Below are positions 24,047-34,450 of a stretch of DNA of 64,000 nucleotides, piece after piece (the first letter of the stretch is position 1; each line of letters begins with the position of its first letter). This DNA comes from Stenopsyche tienmushanensis (taxonomy: Eukaryota > Arthropoda > Insecta > Trichoptera > Stenopsychidae): NCBI GenBank assembly GCA_008973525.1, contig WACJ01000552.1, positions 992,001-1,056,000 on the forward strand, in the 5' to 3' direction. The position numbers and the translations under genes are program-made. Below the pieces are notes generated by a model that did no database searches, was not told the origin of the DNA, and worked only from the letters and a program-made list of their open reading frames with translations.

Positions 24047-25590
24047 ATGATAATATTATTCAAAACGCTGATGCAGATCGGTGCAGTTGAATCGTCGGAA
24101 ATCTACGCCTTTTCGTTGCAAAGGAAGACGGATGAGATGCGGTGGACCATTGGGGATGTTTTTTTACCACCCTCGGCGGCTCTCGAATGTCGGGCCTGTC
24201 TCAACACACTTTCACCCCTCATTTTGCAGGTTTTTCCACCCCGGTTCGGGAAAATCAAAAGAAAACACGGTAGCGGCGGCTTCGAGCTGCAAGAGGAATT
24301 ACAGTGGGTAAAGCTCGGCCCACCCTAGCAATCATCCCTATAACAGACAAGTTTGTTTTCACACCATGTGGATGCGTGTGGAAATCTTGAAAAATATTTG
24401 CACACCGAAGCAATAATATAACATGTACGCTCCTATTTATTGATAAAACTCCACACCGGAAAACATTATTTTTCAAGAGCTGATAAGCCCAGGAGCCTTT
24501 GACTTTTATTTCGGCACGGAAGTGCTCAAAAATTAATTCGGAGGCCATTTCTGGTTTTATTAGAGCGCTCGTGAAAAACTAAGCTGCAAAAGGGGTTTCA
24601 TTACGAATGACACATAAAATCACTAACTCCATCGCAGGCAAAGTGCGCTTTTAAATTCATTGGCACAAATAAAGTCACTCCGTGGCACTTGCGACTATAA
24701 AATAAATAGTCCGACACTTTGTTTCGACTGCAAAGGAGATGGATCGTAAATCTGGTTACGGAGAATAATCTGGAAAGGAATGTTCCGCGGACCAGTCGGC
24801 TCTCTCTGATAATACAATCAAAAGGAGTAATCACTTTTCGATCGTAAATCTCCCTCCTATACAGTAATAAATGTTTCGAAAGAGTGTTTAGGACCGAAAT
24901 AACAATTCATTCCGAATTTGTGCAAAAACAGAAATACGGCTTTATACAGCTGTACCTCGTAATTGACTCCAAGATACCGGACTTTACAACATGTAGCTTT
25001 CAATGCTTTAAGTTTGCACAAAGCATTGACTAAAGTCATGACAAAATATTTTATTGTTTGCATGATATTATTTTCGTTTGAAAGAAATCAATATATTAAA
25101 TGTGATTTATTCTGAATTGATAATAATCAAAGTGCAAGAAGATGCATCCGTTATGTGAATATAAATGAGACGATAAATAGCTACTTGAAAGTTGGATTAA
25201 TAAATTATTAGACGTTAGTGAGCTGAATATCTATATAAATACTCATAATCAATAAAAGTAAAGCATAGTTATAAGAATTAAATCTAACCATAAATTATGC
25301 AGCACTTATGCAACCTATGAAGCAAAAATACAAAAGAGATTAACATGTATTCATACAATATTATACAAGAGCTAACATAAGTATGAAATGCTCGATTATG
25401 TGCACAGTTCTTGCAGACTTTATTGCTGACACTCCTCGTTTATCTGAGGTATCGCAGTGCTTGTCCAGCGTTGTTTGTGCTTTAACTTTTTTATCTTTCC
25501 ATACATTAATTCCATATAATAAGATTGCATAAGAATGCTATTTTTGAAATCGCATAAATACGAATCTGCATAAATAAGGGACCCACTGTA
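24047..25590. other. gene-free stretch with island at 24.05-24.8 kb
   Basis: The island is GC-richer and supports overlapping frames on both strands (93 and 76 codons plus, 97 and 77 codons minus). A plus-strand ATTTTGCAG acceptor and a weak GTAAAG donor enclose an open 78-nt segment (24230-24307, contains KIKRKHGSGGFELQEE). The donor is poor and no family is recognised. The rest is AT-rich up to the pogo-like terminus. Confidence 0.3.
25430..25588 (-). mobile_element. pogo/Tigger-like element terminus
   Basis: Read on the minus strand from a TA at 25589-25590, the sequence is CAGTGGGTCCCTTATTTATG, followed by repeated TATGCGATTT and TATGCAATC motifs. This matches the ends of the element at 56810-57447 (GGGTCT, then TTTTTATGCG). 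It abuts family E sequence exactly at the TA: the family E copy at 7.2 kb continues where this one is interrupted. That supports a real insertion boundary. The other end was not found, so the 25430 limit is approximate. Confidence 0.6.
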
Positions 25591-25755
25591 TAATATAAGA
25601 AGAACCCAATATGATTTTCGTTTTATTACTTGACCGTTTTTGGGGATTAGTTTCACTTACTACTGGCTACTGAACTTTTAAGTCATGTTTTATGCTCTTT
25701 CAGTGACTATACTCATTAAAGAATAAATTGTGATTTTTGAAATTCAAATTTAACA
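25591..25755 (-). repeat. dispersed repeat family E, copy 2
   Basis: The reverse complement aligns over about 165 bases with 7207-7363, including the almost identical core 'aatccccaaaaacggtcaa' and 'aataaaacgaaaa'. It is interrupted at 25590 by the pogo-like terminus. Confidence 0.7.
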
Positions 25756-27560
25756 ACCCAATTTACAATGGATCGTTTTCCGCCGAGTGAACAATTTATT
25801 CGAAATTTAAAAGCTCTCAGTCTTGCTCTTATATTTGGTTGGAATCAAATACTACGTATCTTATACGATATTGTAGATTAAGCGGTTAATATGTAATCTA
25901 TTTTAACATTAATTAGCGTTTAACAAATTAAAATTCTGCATTCTGCTAAACAAAGGATTCGCATTTTCTAAGCATATTTATTGTATTAACAATAAATTGG
26001 ATTGAACTTAGATTAGAAATGCAATAAATTATTTATACAGATCTATAGAATTGATAATATTTCCAGTAAATATAATTGAATATTGTCTCTTTATATAAAT
26101 GTATTTCCCAAGCGATATAATCCTCAAGCGATCCCAATGAACCATAAGTCCCCATAAAGAGCGTGATATGCAAAGCTTAAATTTAAGGATCACTTTTGAT
26201 GTTGTACTAAAGCAGATTTATAGTTTTTGAGAGCAGAATGGATAAGATTTTAAAATATTTTATAGAAATCGATGTGTCTAAAATCGCGTCTCCCAAGAAC
26301 AATAGGGACCATTCGAGCGCTTCGAGCAGCATTAAATTTCTGATCATTTAACCTATTTAGTGCAATGAAAGCCTTATCGCTGAAGGAACTTTACGTCTTC
26401 TCCTTTTATGGGATCTCACATAAAAGCGTTATCGGAGATCGGAATAAACGGCGAGCATCTTCCAAAGAGTATAGGTGTGCAGCAGATATGATTCGAATAA
26501 AGTCGATCCTCCAGCATCAGATATGCGCATCTTCGCGCTGCTTTCTATAAAGCAGTATCTGATCGTATGCAGACGACAATCGTAAAAACTGGGCTGTTTT
26601 ACGATGCGAAGGCCGCCTTATCAATGATTCAATGGAATGCATAAATAATTGCAAGATGGGAATGCAAATCAATTTTAATCGATGTTTTAATGCGCGCAAT
26701 AAATCAAAATGGCGCTGCGAGCGTTCAGCGCGTAAAAAGGAGACAAATGTAATCGGGGTCGTGGCGTAACCAGGGTCTGTCCGCCTAACCTCAATTCCAT
26801 TACACCCCTCCCGGGGGATATGTAAAAGGGGGTCCCAGAATAGGATTTTAATTACACTTCACGGGTCGCTTGTCAATTTAACACTGATTAATTCAATACT
26901 ACACTCCAATTAAGTGACGATTAAAATTCAAATTTTATTACAGCCGTGTTGCACAAACATATTTGAAAGACTCGTAATTTAAAACACTATTTCATATCAT
27001 GCAGCGTTTACAACCACACATCACACGTAGTGCACATTCAAGACTTAATTGGACCATTAGCAGAGACGAAAACTTATAGGGTTTCGCATACAGGACTAAT
27101 TTATGCCACGGGTCAATATTGGAGGGAAGGAAATGATGCTGAGTCAAATTCAAAGCACACTATTAACACGTGGATGCGAAGTAAGGGATCCGTTATATTT
27201 TATATAATGCTTGATGCATACTCGAGGAATCAACATTTTAAATTCATAATTCGAAGATTCGGTCCGATATTTAATTTTGTAATATTTTGCAACCGCATGG
27301 ACACAAAGAAAGCGGTTTTAAATATAAGCTCTATTATAGTAATGACCTCAATATATAAAGCCTACTTGAAGAGCTTTAATGCTCTTTGGAATACAAGATA
27401 ATATCAAAATGAAATCAATAAGCTTCTTTTATTGTAGATATTTTTATAGGCTTTAATATCTTATATTGATGAAATGCGGAGTATTACGGCATATTTTTGT
27501 ATCAATGGTTATAAATATACTCAAAATTGATTCTATTTGAAAGCAAAGATAATCGATATA
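25756..27560. other. gene-free stretch with island at 26.3-27.2 kb
   Basis: AT-rich to about 26280, then more balanced, including 'cactcacgggtcgc'-like and 'cacccctcccgggg' stretches near 26800-26870. The longest frame is 123 codons on the plus strand (27030-27401). Its start (GPLAETKTYRVSHTGLIYA) faintly recalls the BEL/Pao integrase motif 'HTGVDYAGP', but the key aspartate is absent and the rest does not match. I treat it as non-coding. Confidence 0.35.
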
Positions 27561-27626
27561 CAAATACAAATTGAATCATTCCAAAAAGAGATTAATCTCT
27601 CATTGGAATGATTTAATTTATATTTG
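27561..27626. repeat. 66-base hairpin with palindromic loop
   Basis: Bases 27561-27584 (ending AATCATTCCAA) pair with 27603-27626 (starting TTGGAATGATT) over 24 positions with two mismatches. The 18-base loop itself contains a perfect 12-base palindrome GAGATTAATCTC (27588-27599). The total length and arm length are those of an animal microRNA precursor, and weaker pairing continues outward (GATATA against TATATC-like sequence). I do not recognise a known microRNA seed. It could instead be a small foldback element. Confidence 0.7.
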
Positions 27627-30476
27627 AAATATCTGGAAGATGGATTATTTAGGGTGAAATAAAACAGAATAATTTTCATTTTAATTTCAGCATAAAATAG
27701 CATTGCGTGAAAAAAAAACGAAAAGGTTGCATTAATAACTGCCAAAAATTAAATAATATCACCAAAAAAGTTCCATAATTAAAGTTTTCGTCAATAAAAA
27801 ATATGCATAGTCAATTAAAAACTTATGAGTGAAAACACCCCTAATCTAATTTAGGGACGAAAAATTCAACCTCCAAATAAAGCTATTTAAAAATACACTA
27901 TAAATGGAATAAATAACTTTTTGTATCAAAATACAATAAAAAGATCATAAAAACTTATTCTTCCTCAATATTTCTCATGTGGCCGATTTAAGACGCTCCA
28001 GCATGAATTCTTTTAACTCGATAAATCGACTTCTCCAAGGAATATGAACGTGGAACGTGAAATTCTTATATACACAAAAATACATCCATTGCATCCCCAA
28101 TTAGATTTTTTCGACATCCTTTTTTTTACCAAAAAAACACGTATTTCTTTTCCCTGGGCACGGCCCATTGAAGCGATTTTCTATTGATGAAAACGTGCAA
28201 CCGTGCATTTACCGCCACGAAGATTTGATGGTTCCACGTGTGAAGGAGGTAGAAACACCGAGGAACAGGTGTGAAGAGGGTTGTACACGTCTTGAATACC
28301 GATACAAATTCCTGTACGGAGATTTCTGGAATGGATGAACCCTCATCGACTGTTGGGAGACGCTTACCACTACGAAAAAGCTTTTTAATGCGTTGAAAAT
28401 AAAATATGTGTTAAAAACCTCCGACTCAAGAGATGAGCTAATAAATGCTGGAATTTAATGATATATATGATTTATCGGTTGTAAAAATATTTGATAGCGC
28501 CAGACATTTTGCCCCTAAAATATGCAATGATGTATGGGCTAAAGGCCCTTTATATGTACGGAAAAATCCTCCCAATTTACGACACGGGAATAATTCCCAA
28601 TTCAATATATCTGAGTCTATAAATGTAATTTAACGGCGTGTATCCGTAGGGTAAGAAACAATTTTACGTAGAAAACATCGGATTTGGCTCGTGAAGATTC
28701 CCCAAGCATTTCGTCTTAAGGGTCCATTATCTAAAGGGCGCATTACCCTGCATCAGTGCCAATTGCAAGAGCCCTACCCACTTTGTATCGGTGTAATCGA
28801 CTGTGAACTGAGATAAGATTTTTTCCTATTAACACTTTTAAATTGAGTTCAATCGTCGGCGAGAAATTCGCTCGAATCGCAAGCTTTCATAAAGCAAAAT
28901 GGGATGCAATTCGGCTGAATCGCATCAAAAATTATCTTCGTTCTGATATAATCGTACATTTAATTTTAAAATAAAAAGTTACCAGAATAATCTCAGCTGA
29001 ATTTGTAAATATTTAAAAAAATCCTATATATATTTAAATAAGAGCTCAAGACATTATTCAAACGAAAAGTCGACAGTTCAATTCTACATGACTTTTTATT
29101 GATTTTTTCCGATTCGGTTCCCAGTTCATACAATAAAAAATGATTAAATAATAAAAGCATACAAGCATTTACAAATTAAAAGTTATATTTATATGTGGAA
29201 CCTAATCGATCAAGCTGTTAAACCTTCATTCTCCATTATGTTGATCTTGTTCCATGTCAGATATAAAAATAAATGCATCTCATTCTAAGACACCATGTAT
29301 GGCATTAAATGAGTCATCTCTTTAGCAAATAATTATTAAATTCTATTGGCAGGGAAGAAATGTTCTTTGTATTTTAAATGTATTTTAAAATCAACAATGT
29401 TACTTTGGTCGACAAAGGGGTGAAAATATAGATTTCTATTCGGTTGCAATAAATATGACTATGACCCCGTCCTCCTTCCGGAAGGCAGTAACGCTTAGCG
29501 CGAAGATAAAAATTATTGCAACGCGTTGGCCATCGATAAAATACTTTACATGGCCTTTGCCGAGCAAACTGCCACTGCATTCTTGCAATTTTCACTTCAT
29601 CGATTCACTGTAAGCAAAAATGGCCATCAATGGAGTACGGCAATGATAGCTTTTCCACCACGACGCACACAAACGACTCTATCTGGCGAGAGACGCCAAG
29701 AAAGGACGGGGTTTTCAATTTTTATTAACTTTTCCCCGGCGCCGTGTACTGGAGGGTGGAGAAACCCCAACAATCTTCCCGCACTCTCTGCTCCAACAGT
29801 CTAGACAATTTTTAAGCGGAAAGCGCACTGGGTCTTAAGCGGTCCTGGTGCATCCTCAAATGAGATCAAAGAGAATACTCAACGAGAAAAGTCTTTAATT
29901 ACAGACTCCTATTAAATAGAAAATTCTTCGAAAGATATCAAACAATCATTTTTTTTCTTATTTATTTATAAAATCTGATGAAAACACCAATAATACCGAA
30001 AATATACACACATTTGGTAGAAAATTTTGCATATTTTTTCATTTTACCTAAAAAAAAATGAAATATATTTGATACGATAGATTATAAATAATTTATTATG
30101 AACTCAATATATTAAAAAAATTATAATAATATCAATCGAATCCGAATTTGTACTTATCAATGAGTCAATGCTGCGAGTGCCAATTCCATAGTGATGCATT
30201 GGAACATTTATCAAAACTTTTGCCCATAAATTATAAGTATTTTCTGAAAATTTAAAGCATGAATCACTAAGTAAAATATCAAAAAATAGCCACTTTTGTT
30301 CCTCTTAACACATTCGATATTGAAGATAGCATGATTTTTTGAATTTATTTCTGAACGCTCAACCAATGGATTATCTTTATGATTTAAAATGTATGAATCA
30401 ATAAACATGAATATTGAAATATATTTAATTGCCTAAATATTGTTGGTAATCACACTTTTAAAAACACATATATAAA
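27627..30476. other. gene-free stretch with islands
   Basis: AT-rich with islands at about 28010-28380, 28640-28960 and 29400-29880. A 92-codon plus frame (29526-29804) and a 73-codon minus frame (29374-29595) overlap in the last island. Neither has a recognisable domain. No repeat copy is identified. Confidence 0.4.
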
Positions 30477-31171
30477 TTAGGACTTCCCAAAAGAAATTTA
30501 TTAATTTCCCATTCAATTTGTGTTTTTTTAAAATTATAAATCTTATTTTATTTTTAAGGGTAAGCATAGCAAAATTTGAAACCAATGAAGAGCATATTCT
30601 ACATTGTATGCTAAGCTTCTTGATCAGAGCTTGAATACGATCAAGGCCACAAAAGCCATCAATGAAATTTATGGAACAGTTGCAATAATAGCAGATGCCA
30701 ATTTTGGTTACGAAGCTTTAAATCGGACGATAGAATGCCATTGGATGCCCCTAAATCAAGACTACCCTCAAATTTTGATAACGATATGATGCTATATTTA
30801 ATTGAATCAAATCAAACATGAATTATCACTCCTATTCAATATTAATTGTATACGATCATTTAAAACGCGTTGGTAAAATGAGCAAGACGGGCATTTAGAT
30901 GCCGCACGAACTGTCCGCGGATTACAAAACAGAACGGAAAAATCCATGCACATCCTTATTATGAAGACAAAAAACACAATTATTTTGATGGTTTTAGTTC
31001 AACCACAACAATGATTTTTTTAAATACAAGCCTTCGTTTTGATTCCCAAACTAGGATTGACACTTCAATGCTTCGTTGATTTATTTGGTGGAATATAACT
31101 GGACTTATTTACTATTTTAGAAATAGAATATTTACTATTCTATTTCAATATTTAGAGTATTCATTAAAATA

Positions 31172-32442
31172 TTGGTTAAAGCGGAAAGAAATGTCATTTT
31201 TTTGTTATTGGGAGAAAAAAAAAATTTTAATAAAAGCTGTACAATATTAATCAATTAAATAATTTTCTATGTTATTTAAAATCGCTCTCCATAGATTAGG
31301 TAGCTTTTTAGTGACTCTTTCGTAAAATTCGGCCGATTTCCACTAAAGTAAGAATCCAAATAATTTTCACTTGTTCCACAGAAGTGATTTTTTTATCGCG
31401 AAGTGAATGTTCTAATGACTTGAAAAGATGATAGTCTGAAGGTGTAATGTCAGGAGAATATGGTGGATGTTGCATCACTTTCAAATCCAGCTCTCTTATT
31501 TTGTTCTGCGTAATCCTTGCTGCTTGTGGTCTTGCATTATCATACTGTAATATTATTCTTTGGTTGTTAACTAGCACTGATCGGTTTTTTAACATTTCAG
31601 CTTTTAATCTATCTAATTGTGCACAGTATAGCTCTGCTGTGATATTTTGGCCAAACTATAATAATTCGTAGTGAATTACGCCAAAAAAATCCTACCAAAC
31701 ACAAAGGAGGACCCTTTTCAAGGATAATGACGATCGAGGGGTAGAAACACGTACTTGATTTTAAGAAAGCCACTTTTTTACCTTCTCAGGCTCTTGTAGA
31801 TGACCCACTTCTCATCCCCAGGAACGATCATTTTTAAAAATGGATCGGTTTCATACCTGGACAATAGCGATGAACAAATTGTTATCCGTTGTCCCAAGAC
31901 CGTTGATGGCAACTTGTGCGGTACCCAAATTCCCTGCCTATGTTTTGTCCTGGATCTTTACAAATGGTCTTTTACTATCGACCAGGGATAACTGATGTCT
32001 AGCGATAATTTCTTTATTGTTTTTCGAGGATCAGATTCTACCAGAGAATTTAATGCGTCATCATCGATTTTTAGAGGTCGTCCTGATTTTGGTTTATTTT
32101 TCAAATCTCTATCGCTACTTTTGAATTTTTTGACTCATTTATATCATTCTCGTCTATTCAATATGTTGCCTTATGTATCACAGATGATCTGGGTAGCTTC
32201 TTTTGCTTTTAATCCTTTGTCGAATAAAAACAGTAAACAAAATCGCAAATGGGTCTCATCAATGTCCAGCTTGGACATTTTTACTATGGCTAAAAAAAAT
32301 ATAAAAATATTTGAAAAAGTAAGACAAATAACAGAGCTTCAAAATGACACCAACTTTGACGTATTTACTCGACGGCAACCCGAGGCAAACTGACGGCAAG
32401 GGAAGCAACCAAAAAAATGACATTTCTTTTCGCTTTATCTAA
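31172..32442 (-). mobile_element. full-length but broken mariner, 1271 bp, nested
   Basis: The ends are inverted repeats matching at about 33 of 36 bases including the flanking AATA. The left is TTGGTTAAAGCGGAAAG and the right, reversed, is TTAGATAAAGCGAAAAG, both followed by AAATGTCATTTTTTT. TA flanks both sides (31170-31171 and 32443-32444). The length is right for mariner (about 1.25-1.3 kb). It lies in minus orientation inside the older plus-strand mariner, so it inserted later. Its transposase is interrupted by stops and frameshifts. Confidence 0.92.
31308..32278 (-). pseudogene. mariner transposase pseudogene, DD34D residues retained
   Basis: It starts at an ATG at 32278 (MSKLDIDETHLRFCLLFLF), the usual mariner N-terminus, and ends at a stop at 31308. 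Recognisable blocks in order are KAKEATQIIC (helix-turn-helix), SGRPLKIDDDALNSL, WVPHK, VPGDEKWV, ITAELYCAQLDRLKAEM, QYDNARPQAA, HPPYSPDITPSDYHLFKSLE and a terminal IGRILRKS. The aspartates fall at codons 31814-31816, 31539-31541 and 31434-31436. The last two are 34 residues apart, the D,D34D spacing. Several in-frame stops lie in the N-terminal half and at least one frameshift lies between the first and second aspartates. The final 95 codons remain open. Confidence 0.92.
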
Positions 32443-32701
32443 TATTAAGAGTTTGTAACACAATTTATTGTTGAGTTTGAATTTTCGTTCAAAACCATCA
32501 AGTTTCTATAAGAAGGGGATAAAAATCTTGGGGCAGAGGTTAAAATTAGTAGTTGATAATGAAGGCGACAATATTTTAAATTGACCTGAGTAAAAAAAAA
32601 CAAGTTTTAAGAAAAAAACATATTTTAGGAATATAAGAATTTGATGTTAAAATAGTCTGGTTAAAAGGTTTGCAAAAATAATTTCTAAAGAAATAAGATA
32701 A

Positions 32702-34062
32702 TATAATACATTTTAACAATGCACATTTCATTAATATTGATATTTAAACACACAATTTCAATCAAATTTGTAAAAAATAAATTTTGATCACCGTCTTTCT
32801 TTCGTTGTTGCAAATATTCTTTGTCTTTGACGCATTTTATCCAACAAGTTTTCAGCGCAAAAATGTAGCATAATAAAACTACCCAACTTTATATCAGGAT
32901 TTGTAATAATTTAATATCATAAGAAGACTTTTAGAGTGGTGCATAAAAAAAAGTCTGTACATCCCCTTCGAGGATATCATAGTAAGTTTACTACCGGCGG
33001 TCATAAAATAAAAATAATAATGGAATGACCGCCATACTTGTCTTAAACCACCGGCGAAGAAAATAAATCTTGCTTTTACTACGAAATCAAATGTTTCCAA
33101 AGAGCCGAATTTAATAAATATCCAGGAATAAAATTTATTTTCGAACGTAAAAAATATACGAGTAACGAAATAGTTGACCCACATACAGACGAATAATTTC
33201 TTTATGCGATTTTTAGCTCTTGTGCTAAAATATTTTTACGAATGCTGAGGGCAGTAAACATTTATATTTTCACATTATTAACAACGTTCCATATAATCTG
33301 CTCTGTTTGTGATTCGATCAGATGGGATTTTTTAAAAGATTCGAGCGCCTGTTGATGCACCAAGTTTCCAGTCGCAAGAAAAAGTTATGACGGTGTCGAA
33401 AAGTAACCGAAGCATGCAGGATGGCCCATTACTTCCTTATTGGTAGGGTGGCTCGGACTGGTCCACATAAATCACCGCTCATTGGTGGAGGCGTCGGGCG
33501 CATTTTGGGGTGGCGGAACTGCAACCCCCCTCTGGGCGACAATATCGCCCCCAAACACACGACATGTTAAGCAGTTAAGCCGTAATCTTTTTATTTGCCG
33601 ACGTCGGTCTTGCTAAATAAGCCTCATTTCTCTGCACTAATGCGCTCTTTCCTACATGCACACCCTCGCCCTCACTCGACTGAAATAATGTATTGATGGA
33701 TGGCACAGATGCATAAGCATGATACATTTCTTTGTAACTAAATTATTCCACAAAAAAGTATGAGACACGATGGTTAACGTGAAATGCATATTTGCAGATT
33801 TTCATATGCAAAAATAAATATATTTGAATACCAGTGGCTTTGTATAGTGGTTCTGACATCTCGTATCTTGAACGAGATATGCATCAGTGTACTGTATATA
33901 TGTAAGCTGTCATTCACAGAAATGTATACATCCAGCTTGGACATATGTTTGAGAAATAACTTAAACCAATGACTCTCAAATGTCACATTGTATTATCTCG
34001 TAGACGTTAGACTCAAACAAAATCAATCATTTACAACTTTATTTAATGTAAATTTATATTTT
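32702..34062. other. gene-free stretch with island at 33.3-33.7 kb
   Basis: AT-rich with one GC-richer island at about 33300-33700 ('ggaggcgtcgggcgc' and a 10-base palindrome CCGACGTCGG at 33598-33607). The 96-codon minus frame at 32894-33184 has low-complexity content. No gene is identified. Confidence 0.45.
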
Positions 34063-34450
34063 AAGGTGCCAAATCTGTTATCGGATATGGAGGATCTACA
34101 TATGAGACTTTGCTAGAGAAATAATATTTCATCTGGTGATTTCCGATTGTCTTCCATATATGATTTATGATAGGATTATTTGAATAGGAATTTTGATCAG
34201 AAGAGGACCTATAGTATAAGTGAGCAGCGAATTCTTAATATTTTAAGTGTTATTACAAATCCAGTTTTTCATAAGCGATGCTGCATGATTTTATTATTCA
34301 CCTCAGTATTTAATGAGATCAGAATTAGAAAATTAAAGTAAATTTGGATCAAGTTCATCGATCAGAAGTGTGAAAAATTCCAATGTATCAAATTTATTAT
34401 TACGGTGAATGTTGTTTCTACAATCTGGATTTTCGTTTATAGGAAAAACT
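34063..34450 (-). repeat. dispersed repeat family R1, copy c (longest)
   Basis: Its left half (34063-34250) matches 4735-4920 directly. Its right half (34270-34450), reversed, matches 40132-40320 and 11134-11296 ('gattttatt', 'tcagaattagaaaatta' against 'ttcagaaaatta', 'acttggatc' and 'caatctggattt'). Because it links the two halves, it shows they are one family. The 40 kb copy also has both halves, closer together. No terminal inverted repeats or coding frame were recognised. Confidence 0.7.

Larger units (their letters stand above)
30569..32584 (+). pseudogene. mariner transposase relic split by nested transposon
   Basis: The N-terminal part reads in shifting frames FETNEEHILHCML, LNTIKATKAINEIYGTVAI, FKSDDRMPLDAPKS and LPSNFDNDMMLYLIESNQ. 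It continues with HLKRVGKMSKTGI, a stop and MPHELS, matching the paired helix-turn-helix region of mariner transposases up to the WVPHEL block. The C-terminal part after the insertion reads FYKKGIKILGQRLKLVVDNE then GDNILN and a stop, matching the family's FYRRGI.KLPERW..VVD..G.Y tail. The three catalytic aspartates are not found; that section is missing. Frameshifts and stops make it dead. Confidence 0.85.
30477..32701 (+). mobile_element. older mariner element, interrupted by a second mariner
   Basis: The left end begins TTAGGACTTCCCAAAAG, close to the TTAGGTTG-CCCAAAAG pattern of mariner ends. Plus-strand transposase fragments lie both before (30569-30965) and after (32480-32584) the younger insertion at 31172-32442, in the same orientation and in N-to-C order. 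The right end is uncertain; a decayed inverted end may finish near 32701. Removing the inserted element leaves about 0.95 kb, so the middle catalytic part is also deleted. It is inactive. Confidence 0.75.

Noticed and set aside
24230..24307. Plus-strand 78-nt segment between ATTTTGCAG and GTAAAG
   Set aside because: The donor is weak, and overlapping frames are open on both strands.
27030..27401. 123-codon plus-strand frame with a faint BEL/Pao integrase-like start
   Set aside because: The aspartate of the integrase motif is missing and the remaining residues do not match; similarity covers under 20 residues.
31447..31991. Two plus-strand frames of 74 and 63 codons
   Set aside because: They are shadows of the same minus-strand transposase.
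31995..32393. 132-codon plus-strand frame
   Set aside because: It is the complementary shadow of the minus-strand mariner transposase N-terminal half.
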